Assembly: GCA_015680685.1 (NCBI GenBank)
Contig: MNCI01010412.1
Location: forward strand, 7,917-71,916
Length of the DNA stretch: 64,000 nt
Reading direction: 5' to 3'
DNA from: Gnetum montanum
Lineage: Eukaryota > Streptophyta > Gnetopsida > Gnetales > Gnetaceae
The position numbers and the translations under genes were made by a program. Below are positions 41,129-51,734 of this stretch, piece by piece. Below the pieces are notes generated by a model. The model was not told where the DNA came from. It made no database searches and saw nothing but the letters and a program-made list of their open reading frames with translations. How positions within the stretch are numbered: position 1 is the stretch's first letter; every line of letters starts with the position of its first letter.

Positions 41129-43570
41129 ATGTCTTCTTCTTTGCACAAAAGCACTTCACCGCCTAGGAACAACACAAGAGACAGTCGGTGACACAACACA
41201 CGTAACCAAGATCCACCAGTTCCTCAACAATTCCATGTGGTATATATTCATCACAATGAATATGTACCTGACTTTTACCTTTATTCTCCATCAATACAAA
41301 CAATTGCTTTAGAGAGACTTGGAAGGTAACATAGTGTTGCCTCCAGATAGATTGGTCCCTAACATTCTCCTTCATGCTCTCACACAAATTGGCATGTCAT
41401 AGTGATTCACAGAATATGTTGTGTGTGACCATGACACAAGGGATTATCATCCCATAGAAGTGCAACATCAACGGGACTTGCGATAGGAGATTTATCATGC
41501 ATATTTTAAGGGTAAATGGCCCCATAATGCTATGCATGTCTTCAGCGAAATTGAGGGTGGTAAACCAGTTTCAACAAGTTCCCCACCAAATGATGTTCCC
41601 GCTCCTAACGATGGTCATGAGGTGGTGTATCAGAACCTTCACTCCACAGTTCACAACCTTGGTTTTGATCCCCATGAACACCAAGTGTTCAACGAGGGAA
41701 CACAAACACATGATAAGGGCAAACATTCTGATCATAATCGGGATCGGGGCCGAGACCACTGAAGAGAAGGTTGGAAACATCACCATGATGATGGTTCTCC
41801 TACTTCTTCAGCTTCATCGTCACATTCATCCTCTCCTTCAGTATCGGGACGTAGTCATAAGGAGCCTAACCGTGAGGATAAGGGTAAGTAGAGTGAGAAA
41901 CCTTGATGAGAGAGTCAGGAACAAGGACAAGAGCATTCTAGAGAATCATGGCATAGAAGAAGGAAGAGTAGGGAATCGCGTAGACATCATAGACACTATG
42001 AAAGAAATGAACATGAAGAACCCCTACTTGCAACCCAAAGCATGTTAGACATCATAGAGGTCATAAAAATTTCCACAAGGCACCAAAAATATAACAGGAT
42101 CAAGAGGTTAGACATGAATAATATCCCACAATTTGAGGGGGCATACAACATTGATCCTCAAAACCACTTACAAGAATTTCATGATGCATGTGCCTTATAA
42201 AATATTGAGAATGAATGGCAAAAATTAAAGTTGTTTTGAAGGACACTGATGAAAGAAGTGGAAAGTTGGTACTGGTACTTAGAACCAGAATCCATTCAAA
42301 GGTGGAGTATGATGCTAGAACTGTTTAATGATAAATATCAAATGTACTCGCAGGTGTCCAACTTGCGAAAGCAAATCCTAGCATGGAAGCAAGGAAATCA
42401 TGAACCCTTCGATGCTGCCATGGGATATTATTATGCACTGTTACATCGTTACCTGGACCATGGTTACACACAACAGGATCAACTATGCCATCTCATAGAT
42501 GGACTTAGGCATGAAACCAAGAGAACACTTGGAATGTATGCCCAAGGGAGATTATTAGAGCTTAGGTTCCATCAGGTTCATAGATTGTTGGAGCAAGTAG
42601 CCAAGGAATAAGGGGAGCTATGTAAGAGAGAAACTGAGGAAGAGTATAATTGTGATCCTTCCCTTCGAAAAAGGGGAGTGAGATTCTGTGAGGAGGAGAA
42701 AGAGTCACCACTCAAAGAGATGGTGAATAGGAAAACCTTGTCGCTGCAAAAATTAACAACAGAAGTGTCAACAAGGGTAGACCAAATGTGGGACTCCTTA
42801 GATAGTAGATTTGAAACCGTTCTCAAAATCGTAGAGGAGTCTAAGGAGCGAGGTAGTGACTATGATAAAAAGAAAAAGAGGGACATAGACCATGCACGTA
42901 ACAAAGGTAAGGGTAAATTGGCCATCACCAAAGAGGTTGTGGATTCTAATACGGATAATGATGGTAGATGTGAGATATGCTAGTATGACCATCCTAAGGG
43001 ATGTTGCCCAGTAATCTCACTTCTACAAGAGTTTGGGGTATATGCACTTAGCCCACGACTTAACAAACAGCAAGCACCTCGATGGTTACCTTATCCACAA
43101 GGTAACCCAAGGCAGTTCCACCAATCATTAATGTATTATCCAAGTGGAACTCCGCCACAACTTATTGAGAAACACTAGCAGTGGCAATACCCACAATCAT
43201 GGGGGATGCCACCGCCAAGGCAATAATACCCTTACCGGCAACTAGATCCATATGGCTACTACGTGTAGTAGCCAATCTATCCACGTGACTTGGTTGGTCA
43301 TGTGACACCACAACGTCACTACCAAGCTTGGGAGTATTATATGACTCCTTCTCTTGGGAGAGACAACCCACAGACATATCATCCTCCAAATCCATCCACA
43401 ACTCTCACACCGATAACTCCACAACCCACAAACATACCATCTTCTGAATCCATTTGCTACTCTCACACTACTACCACTCACTCCAGCAATGCAAGGGGAA
43501 CTTCCCACTCAACCGTAGCAACGCAATGTCATGAGGGATGTGAATCCTCAACCTGTGGTTGGTTTTAACA
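41129..43570 (+). pseudogene. E4 gag (broken)
   Basis: The ATG at 41129 opens MSSSLHKSTSPPRNNTRDS and meets a stop at codon 21. The N-terminal YIHHNEYVPDF motif is at about 41245. A His/Asp/Ser-rich linker ends near 42000. The capsid domain has LDMNNIPQFEGAYN, ESWYWYLEPESIQRW, MLELFNDKYQMYSQVSNL and DQLCHLIDGLRHETKRTL (42105-42530). A coiled-coil-like stretch follows (42700-42850, QKLTTEVSTRVDQMWDSL). The zinc knuckle is CEIC-stop-YDHPKGC (42969-43007); CAG has become TAG at its fifth position. The tail with MPPPRQ and LDPYGYY is Pro/Gln/Tyr-rich and ends about 43570. At least four stops and frame changes are present. Confidence 0.82.
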
Positions 43571-44300
43571 ATCTTATGAAGAAAATATCTTTCTTCAGAA
43601 CCAATAATCCAACCAAGACCTCACCATCACAAGCAGTTGAACATCTGAACACCTCGCTACCAAGTAAGTCTTCAAGACCTCCTTTAACCCAAACATCAAG
43701 CTTAATGCACACAGTTATGTTAACACATGTCGTTACTGATTGGATTAATGTGGGCCACCTTCCTAGGAAATTCTCTGATCTTGGAAGTCCTGTCATCTAT
43801 CTCCAAGTTGCTGGGAATGAATCATGTAAAGCTCTTCTAGACTCAGGTTTCGAAGTCAACCTAATATCATAAGAGATGTATAAAGCCTGGAACCTGCCTC
43901 CATTAAGGAAGAGTAACATTTGACTAGAGCTAGCCGACCAGTCCATCACTATCCCCTTGGAACTTGTGGAGGACATCGTTACCACCGTATGTGGTTGGTC
44001 ATATCCAGGTGATTTCCTAGTGATACAAGTAAACAATGGTAAGGAGGAATTTCCAATAATAAAGGGAAGAGCATGGCTAAGTACTATAGATTCACACCTA
44101 GGAATCTACAATCTTTCCCTAGAAATATCCAAGAAGAACACTTTTGGAAAGATTGAGAAGAAGAAAGTTTCATGCATCACATATAGTGACACAAGGTGCC
44201 ATTGTGTGCAAAAATCATCGGTTATGTGAATTTTAGCATTGCCTGCATGTAATCGGTGTGCACAAGACATTAATATACAAAAGTGTCTATTTGCAGTAGC
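43571..44300 (+). pseudogene. E4 protease region (broken)
   Basis: An open run at 43531-43872 contains a Pro/Ser-rich linker, VMLTHVVTDWINVGHLP, and CKALLDSGFEVNLIS with the catalytic DSG at 43840-43848. The second part continues to VEDIVTTVCGWSYPGDFLVI and EFPIIKGRAWLSTI (43957-44100). The aspartic protease would cut the Gag-Pol polyprotein. A stop after NLIS and another near 43921 break the frame. Confidence 0.78.
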
Positions 44301-44329
44301 CAAATCAAGAGAGCAATTCGCTAACATGC

Positions 44330-45960
44330 ATGCAACTAACTGAGGGAATAACTAGTGCTTACATTGAAAGCATAGACACTCTAGAGCAAGTCTATTGCCA
44401 ACTTCCAAACTTTACCCTTGAAAACACCAACTGGGGGAAGTTGGAAATTCCTGATAGATTTAAAGAGGAGCCCCTAGATTTAAAACCATTGCCCACTGGT
44501 CTGGAGTATATGACTCTCGAAAATGGAAAACTCATGATCATCAATGCAAGACTTGTTTCCAAACAAAAAGAAAGACTGCTGAAAGTGATAAACAAGTGGT
44601 CAAAAGCCTTTGCTTGGTCATACCCCAAGTTAACTGGAATAGATCCTAGGATATGCCAACATAGGATTTACATGGACCCCTCTATGAAACCTCGAAAATA
44701 ACTGTAGAGGCAATTGAACCCAAAATTGAAACAAATAGTAAAAGAAGAGATAGAACAGCTTCTTAAGGTTGGGTTCATATATTCCATTACTGATAGTGAA
44801 TGGGTTAGCCCTCTGGTGATCATGCCTAAAATGGGAGGCAAATGGAGGGTGTGTATAGATTTTAGGCTGCTGAACATGGCAACATTAAGGATCACTTTCT
44901 GTTGCCATTTGTGGACCAAGTCTTAGACACCATAGCAAGGCATCGATATTATAGTTTTTTGGATGGCTATAGTGGATACAATCAAATACGGATAGCACCA
45001 GAAGATCAAGCCAGGACAACGTTCACCAGTCCTTGGGAAACGTTTGCATATAAATAAATGTTGTTTGGCTTGTTCAATGCTCCTGCCACGTTTCAATGCT
45101 TAGTTTTAAGCATATTCCAAAAACAGATAGGAAATGGAGTGGAAATATTTATGGACAACTTCTCCACTTATGGAACCAACTTTGATCAAGCCTTGGACTG
45201 ATTAGAGTAAGTGCTAAAGCGATGTGTAGAAACCAACTTAAGGCTCAATTGGTAGAAAAGCCATTTGATGGTCCAAGAGGGCATAGTATTTGGGCATAAG
45301 ATTTCACATTCAGGAATAGAGGTATACCCAGACAAAATTAGGGTTATCCAAGGAATTACCCAACAACCAGAAACTATCAAAGATATTTGGTCATTCCTTG
45401 GACACAATGGTTACTATAGGAGATTCATTGAGAACTTCTCCAAGATTTTCAAACCATTGGTAGAATTAACGAAGAAGGATGCACCATTCAAATGGACTAG
45501 GGAATTTGAACAAGCATTCTAAACTCTAAAACAAAAGCTTGTGGAAAGTCCCATTCTACAAGCCCTGACTGGTCCAAACCATTCCATATAATGATTGACG
45601 CATCCAATTATGTATTAGGAGCTGTACTTACATAGTTAGATGACCAAAAATGTCCTTACTACATCCACTGTGCAAGTAAGAGTATCGCCAGTGCACAACT
45701 TAACTACACAACTATGGAAAAATAATTAATGGCTGTAGTGTTTGCACTGGATAAGTTTAGGCACTATGTGTTAGGTTACAATGTGTTCATCCATATGGAT
45801 CATAGTGCAATCAGGTTCCTCATGAACAAGCCAATGGTTGGCCCTCATATTATACGATGGCTGGTAATCCTACAAGAGTTTGATCTAATGATGATTGATC
45901 GAAAGGGCACCGAGAACGTAGTTATAGATCATTTATCTTAGTTTCACTGGGACAACAAGG
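44330..45960 (+). pseudogene. E4 reverse transcriptase and RNase H (broken)
   Basis: The pre-RT linker includes WGKLEIPDRFKEEPLDLK, a marker of this lineage. RT has SEWVSPLVIMPKMGGKWRVC and DFRLLN (44797-44875), DGYSGYNQIRIAPEDQART, LFGLFNAPATFQ, and a catalytic motif FMDN at 45148-45159 where the second Asp is Asn. The thumb has QGITQQPETIKDIWSFLGHN and YYRRFIENFSKI. RNase H (45590-45945) has DASNYVLGAV, ALDKFRHYVLGY and DRKGTENVVIDHLS. Conversion of RNA to DNA would fail because of stops and the FMDN change. Confidence 0.85.
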
Positions 45961-46079
45961 AGGATGAATATGTAGTGTCCAATCATTTTCTTGATGAAGC
46001 CCTCTTTGCTGGTGTAGTGAATAACCAACCCAGGGAGACGAATTGGTATAGTAACATTCTCACTAATCTTCTTACCCAA

Positions 46080-47327
46080 CAAACACCACAGGAATTGGAC
46101 TTTTGGAAGAAACAATAGTTTCTTCACAGAGCCAAGTACTTCATGAAGATCAATGGACAACTTTACAAAGTTTGTCTTGATGGCTTGGTTCGATGGTGTA
46201 TGCTCGATGTGGACCAATTAAGAGTTATTCAAGATGCTCATGAGGGCCCTTGTGAGAGTTACTATGCAGGGAGACAAATGGTTATTAAAATCCTACTTGT
46301 AAGATATTACTAGCCAACATTATTTCGGGACACCCATCAATTTTTCCAATCTTGCGAGCGCTATCAACGTGATGGGGGAATGACTGCTAGAATGGAGGGT
46401 CTAAAACAATGGATTCAACCTTTAGAACCCTTTGACATTTGGGGAATAGACTTTATGGGGCCCATTACACCAATGTCGAATTGAAAAGCTTACATCATTG
46501 TTACTATTGACTATCTAATGAAATGGGTTGAAGCAGCTATTGTTATAGACTGCACATCATCTACAACTGCATGATTTGTGCAACAACAAGTCATAAATAG
46601 GTTTGGTGCGCCACGTGCACTTATCTCAGATAATGGAACACAGTTCACAGGTGCAACCTTTTAGAAGGTAATGCAATGCTTAGGGGTCGAACATAAATTG
46701 ACTACACCTTATCACCTCCAAGTTAATGGACAAGTCGAGGTCACTAACTAGGAGATTACTAAAATATTAACAAGGATAATTAACAAATATAGGCGAGATT
46801 GGAGCACTAAACTAAATGATGCTCTTTGGACATACCGCTCAACTTGGAAACTCCCTACAGGCTACTCTCCATATGAGTTAGTATACGGGAAACTTCCAAA
46901 GCTTCCAATTCAAATTGAGCTTTGTACACTCTCCATGGCTTGTGACCTCCACCTTGATCTCGATCTAGCACAAAAACAAAGGTTGGAAACTCTAAACGTG
47001 CTAGAAGAGAGCAAATTGGCTGCCCTATCATCAAATGAGTGGCACAAGGCACATAACAAGCAATGTCATGACTTAAAAATTCAGAAGGTTAAGTATCAAC
47101 CAGGAGATAAGGTCCTGTACTGGAATCCCACACATGTGCCACAATGCACAAAATTTCAAACATTGTGGAAAGGGCCTTACATTATTCATACAACCTTTCC
47201 CTCAGGGGCCATGACCATATACAAACCTGAAAGCCCTGATAAGAGATTATTGGTCAATGTGCAACAAACCAAACCCTTCCATGAACTTAAAACAACCGGT
47301 GCACATAATACCTCTGAGAGAGGATGA
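46080..47327 (+). pseudogene. E4 integrase (broken)
   Basis: The HHCC region begins DAHEGPCESYY (46230) and ends CERYQRDGG, where the third zinc Cys position holds Tyr. The core has IDFMGPITPMS, VTIDYLMKWVEAA (Asp 46509-46511), LISDNGTQFTGATF (Asp 46629-46631) and QVEVTN (Glu 46737-46739), giving the D,D-35-E spacing. The C-terminus has LNDALWTYRSTWKLPTGY and SPYELVYGKLPKLPIQ, then GDKVLYWNPTHVPQ and LLVNVQQTKPFHELK. No chromodomain follows. Stops occur at several Trp and Gln codons. Confidence 0.85.
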
Positions 47328-49262
47328 CCTTGCTCATTATTTCGAATCTCCTCCTTTCAATTCAGTCATGGAGGAGATGGCCACCTATGTTGATCAATCA
47401 AGGCCCTCAGTTCCTTTTTAATTTTTTGTTTTACACATTTTTATTTTTTTTGTTTTACAAATTTCTTTAACTTTTCTTATTTTTGTTTTGCAACATCATT
47501 CATACTTTTTCTTTTATTTTTGTGTTTATTTATTTTGTTAAGTTTGTCACCTAATAAGTGCTGATGATGGTATGAACTATATTCTATTGGTTGCTAATGT
47601 TTGGTTTTTACCTTTGAGTTATGATGTTGATACTAATGTATGGTTCTTTTGGTATAAGAGGAAATGAGTCCACTTCATCCATACATCCATGAATTTCTAT
47701 GGTCTCTCTTCACTTGGAACTATACCGTCCCTTTCTTCAAATAATGAAACTATCAACGAATCAGTGACTGGGCATTTCTCAAACTAAGAAAGGACTCACA
47801 GATTGAAAAGGGTGTGACTTCAAGGGGATTTGATGCATTTGTGCGGGCCATTCTCTTGGGTGCTTGGATGTTTTCTTCTTGAGTTTTACTTACCATTCTA
47901 ACGTTGCTCCATTATCGAGAAGCTAAGCTAATAAAAATAATAAGTCTTTGCACGGTGTAGTTCTCACACAAAACACAAAAAAAGGTGAAAATTCAAAGCA
48001 CATCCCTTAGATGAAATAATCACCTGGGATACAAGCATTGGTTATGGAACTAAATAAACATGTTCCCTCTAACTAAGGCCCTTTCTTACTTCCTACTTTC
48101 TCCTTTTTTGTTTCATTGGAATGGTGGTGAAATTTTGACGAAGGCATTCGTGTTACTTTAGATGGATGGATTGATTGAATCTATTAATGTGAAGTCACTG
48201 GATGTGGTTGGTTTGAGGCTGGATTTGGAATGAGATCTACTAAGTCACATTAACCATTAATACACAAGGGGCTATGCACCACCTTATTCTTGAGACTCCA
48301 TTCCATTCTCCTCTTTTCATCCTTCTTTCTCCATTTCTCACCTCATTGCTAGTTGTATTAATAGTTCATATTTTTGTTGATGCATTGTTTTCTTTTTGGT
48401 AAATTCTTGTGGTTAAGACTTTAACTGTTTCTTCCAAATGACATTTCAAGAGCCTACGGACTCTTTGAATGTGGAATTGTCAAGGCATTAAGGGCATGAG
48501 CTTGCTTTGGGGAGGACCCACTGGCATTCCTATTTGGAGCATTAGTTAATTTCTTTCCCTTAAACATTTTTGCAATCAACATTTATTTTTTTCGTTACCA
48601 TCCTTGACATCCATTTTATTGGTGTGGCTGTGGTTTCTTTTTCTCCATCTTTCTTATTCCTTATCTTTTTCCATTCTCTCGCTACCGGAGGCTCGCTCTT
48701 AGTCATGGAGGTCCTGGTCCAATTTTTTCAATTTCTCTTAACCCCTACACCTTGGGTAGTCACCAGTGTGATATCTCCAAAATCTGCATCAGCCATATCA
48801 CAACTCAGCCAATGGACCTTACACCGAAGCAAGGTATCAATTGCATTGTGATTCATTTATCCTTGCTAATATAAGACTATGTTGTGTGTGTAGATGGCAA
48901 TCATACAACAACGGATTGGATTTGGAGAGAACACTTGTAATGGACTAGTCCTGAAGCAGTTATGCAAGGAACAAGATTGATGGCGTGCTTATGGATGGAC
49001 AACGAAAAGTGCATTCTTGGCATCAGCAACAACAGACTTCTTCTTTTCTCTCTCTCTCTTCTCTCTTCTCTCCCAGTTGCCAAATAAGGTTGGATGTCAA
49101 ATGTGTATAATGTTCACTCCTATTATCATGAACACTAGTATTGCCATGTATTGTAATGATGATCTGTTCACATGTCACTCCAGTCGTCATTAGTGTCATT
49201 CAAGTCAATAATCTCATACCTTTCCAATATTTTGTAAGGAACTTGAGGACGAGTTTTCATTC
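47328..49262 (+). other. E4 3' non-coding region
   Basis: Shared with E3 and in part with E1, E2 and E5. Landmarks are a first PPT-like TTCAGTCATGGAGGAGATGG (47363-47382), CAAGGGGATTTG (47821-47832), CTTGCTTTGGGGAGGACCCA (48501-48520), a second PPT-like CTTAGTCATGGAGGTCC (48698-48714) and a CT-rich run (49040-49076). ORFs on either strand here are low-complexity. The region may serve RNA packaging or transport (speculation). Confidence 0.6.
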
Positions 49263-49275
49263 AGTCATGGGGGTA
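49263..49275 (+). other. Polypurine-tract-like site of E4
   Basis: AGTCATGGGGGTA directly before the 3' LTR, identical to that of E1. Confidence 0.75.
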
Positions 49276-50051
49276 TGATGAGTTGTGATATTGCGTATGC
49301 GATATCGCAACCCGCCGCAATGTCTATAAATAAGAGGCGACTTTTCCTATTTTAGATATCTAGATCTAGACCCTTAGCCAAACTCTTGTAGTTTGGCCAT
49401 TCTAGAGTTATAATAATTTCCATGCGCTCGCAGAAGGAGTCTTGAAGTGAATGGATCTTTATTCGAACAAATTGTACCTAAGCACACACTTGTATATGGT
49501 AATAAAGATGAACTTTCTGATAAACCTTGCAGCATGTGGACTAAGCTAAATAGGAGTTAATTACTGTTAAATGTTTAAATGCTTTCCTAGATAATTAATC
49601 TCTCTCAACCCTTAACTCTCCTAGTTAAGTGCACTCAGTACGACCACTTCGAGCACGTGTGCAACACTTGATAACCCAGTAACGAATAGCGTCTGGTAAT
49701 CCCAAAAATGTTGCACTGGTTCAGGGTATGTGCGGAAAGTGGAAATGGATACTAGGGTTAGGAAAATTAGAACTTAGTTAGTGAATAGTTAATGAAATTA
49801 GTTATTTAGTTCTCTTCACCTTCCCCTATTAGCATAAGGCGTTAAAAATATAAAAGATATAAAAATTATATACCTTAGGCTTACTTAACCATAAAACCAT
49901 GACAATACCTTAAGTTTGGGAAGATAGTGATTGATTAACCTTAAGTGTTCCATTAGGGCGGGTAAGCACTTAGTCCTTGGAGTTCGACCAAATTACGTGT
50001 GAGATGCTCATATTCATATGGTTGAGTGTAGGGGTACGTTGCCACTCATCA
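49276..50051 (+). repeat. 3' LTR of E4 (776 bp)
   Basis: TGATGAG to CTCATCA. One palindrome pair (49283-49309), TATA at 49325-49331, and a GTGCAACA/TGTTGCAC stem around the TTGATAACCCAGTA and CTGGTAATCCCA motifs. It lacks 2 bp relative to the 5' LTR. Confidence 0.92.
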
Positions 50052-50711
50052 TATGCCTTTTTAGATTTTCACCCTTAGAACGAATCCTCTTGGGTAGAAA
50101 ATTAGACATGTCATGAAAATATTAACATTGGATGAAGGGGAAGGAGGCTCCCACCGTGTTAGTATAATCAACATTATCAAAAGATATTGTCTTTATATCT
50201 TGACCAATAGCTACAAATAAATTATTAGAAGTTAAAATAATTTAAACATGTTGTCCATTCTAAAGATTTGATATGTAATTGTCAATAGATAGACTTAGTT
50301 AATGTTTTTTCATTATGAAGAACCATTTGGAAATCATTTGAATCAACAACAGGTTCCTATGAGACCTTAGAAATAACTATTTATTTCTCCTTAGCCATTA
50401 AAGAATTTTTTGAAATTGATTTGACTAGAACCTTTCTCAAAGATACATTTTTTTTGAATAATAGTGAGAGAAAAGGGTGGGTTAATTATTAAAACATTAC
50501 TAGAAGAAATCATTACAAAATTTGTAGCATTTGTAGAAAAAAATTTGCATAATCTACAATATTTATAGAAGAAACCCTAGTAGCGTTTTTGGTAGATTAG
50601 TGCTAACATGCTAGCATAGCCTTTGTGTAACATAAAAGAACATGAATCAAACATATAACTCTCTTAGTGAAAAATAGTGATATGACTTTGGAAGATTGTA
50701 ATTAACAACCT
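50052..50711. other. Host DNA between E4 and E5
   Basis: AT-rich with short repeated phrases (AGAAGAAATCATTACA, ATAGAAGAAACC) near 50500-50580. No gene or element recognised. Confidence 0.4.
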
Positions 50712-51598
50712 TGATGAAATATTACTAAGACAACTATGTCCATGTCAGCTTGTTGATGCAACCCCATCAACATATCCTTAGATACATTTATGCAGGTATG
50801 CTGAAGTTGATGTAGGCATTTCCTATATAAATGTACACACCCCTTGCATTTATGACACCTTTTAGTCATTCCATTAGCTATACTATTGCAGTTTCTTCCC
50901 ATAGAAGTTAGAAAGCTTCTTCCTCCAAGTATCTATAGTGTGGATTAATGTGATTGTATGACATTTTCTTCAAGTGCACATATACCTAGACACATTTGCA
51001 TGAACGAAAATAAAATCGAGATTTCTTCCATCCATCATAGCACTTGGATTATCTTAACTCTACTTTCTAGTAATTTAATTTAAATGGAATTTACTTTCTT
51101 ATTATTATGCATTTAGGATTATCACTTGTAATCAATGTGAGTACGACCACTTTGAGTATAATATATCAATGCTTTGTAATCCCAACAGTGGATACTTTGT
51201 ACACCTAGTAGTCAATAGTTGGTAACCTAGTAATATTAGTATAGGTTCAAGATGTGTACAAAATATGGAAATAGATACTCCACATTTAGGCTAGTTAGCT
51301 AATTAAGTAGTTAGTTAATTAGTTAGTTTAAATATTTAATCTTCATTTACTTAATCATTGCGTAGATAAAGAAACTAATAAAAAGTATAAAAATAAATAT
51401 CTTACACCTCAACCACACTTAACCATACACAGAGATTGATACAAGTGTTGATTGGAAAGATAATGACTAATGACTACATATGTTATCATCTAGGAATATT
51501 GACCACTTAGGTAAATAAAGTGCATAGAATTTGAATGGATCATGCATATACACTAGTGATTCATATAGTTGGGTGTAGGAAATACTTGCTACTCATCA
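50712..51598 (+). repeat. 5' LTR of E5 (887 bp)
   Basis: TGATGAAATATTAC to CTCATCA. The U3 does not show the GATATC array; the TATA box is TATATAAA (50824-50831). Further on it has the family motifs AGTACGACCACTTTGAG, TTTGTAATCCCAACAGT and TTGGTAACCTAGTAAT, and the conserved end GTTGGGTGTAGG. The start is inferred from the TGATGA terminus and could be off. Confidence 0.65.
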
Positions 51599-51599
51599 T

Positions 51600-51617
51600 T
51601 GGCATAATTTTCAAGGA
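51600..51617 (+). other. Primer-binding site of E5 (decayed)
   Basis: TGGCATAATTTTCAAGGA, followed by CTTAGTT as in E3 and E4. It matches 10 of 18 positions of the tRNA-Asp complement; the position and following text support the call more than the match itself. Confidence 0.5.
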
Positions 51618-51734
51618 CTTAGTTTAACTAAGTGCACTAAGTATTAATAGATAATTAGATCATACAAAGTTCTAAAAAGAAATAACATATTATCCTTTAG
51701 AAAAATAATAAGAATAATATTTTATCAAGGTACA

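Larger units (their letters stand above)
40199..50051 (+). mobile_element. E4: structurally complete Ty3/gypsy element (9.85 kb)
   Basis: The LTRs (40199-40976 and 49276-50051) flank a primer-binding site, gag, PR, RT, RNase H, integrase, a non-coding 3' region and a PPT. The outside flanks are GATGC (40194-40198) and TATGC (50052-50056), a 5-bp duplication with one change. No third ORF is present, unlike E2 and E5. All ORFs contain stops, so it is not autonomous now, but the catalytic regions are easy to follow and it is the best guide to the family. Confidence 0.9.

Noticed and set aside
41497-42048. 183-codon plus ORF in E4 gag (and its 165-codon counterpart in E6)
   Set aside because: It is a shifted frame of the His/Asp/Ser-rich gag linker. 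The neighbouring frame carries the conserved EGTQTHDKG reading that joins to the capsid domain. Its presence in both elements reflects shared DNA, though an overlapping frame cannot be wholly excluded.
48570-49083. ORFs of 93 and 60 codons near the end of E4
   Set aside because: They are low-complexity Phe/Leu/Ser or Arg/Glu runs from the CT-rich non-coding region, without counterparts in E1 or E3.
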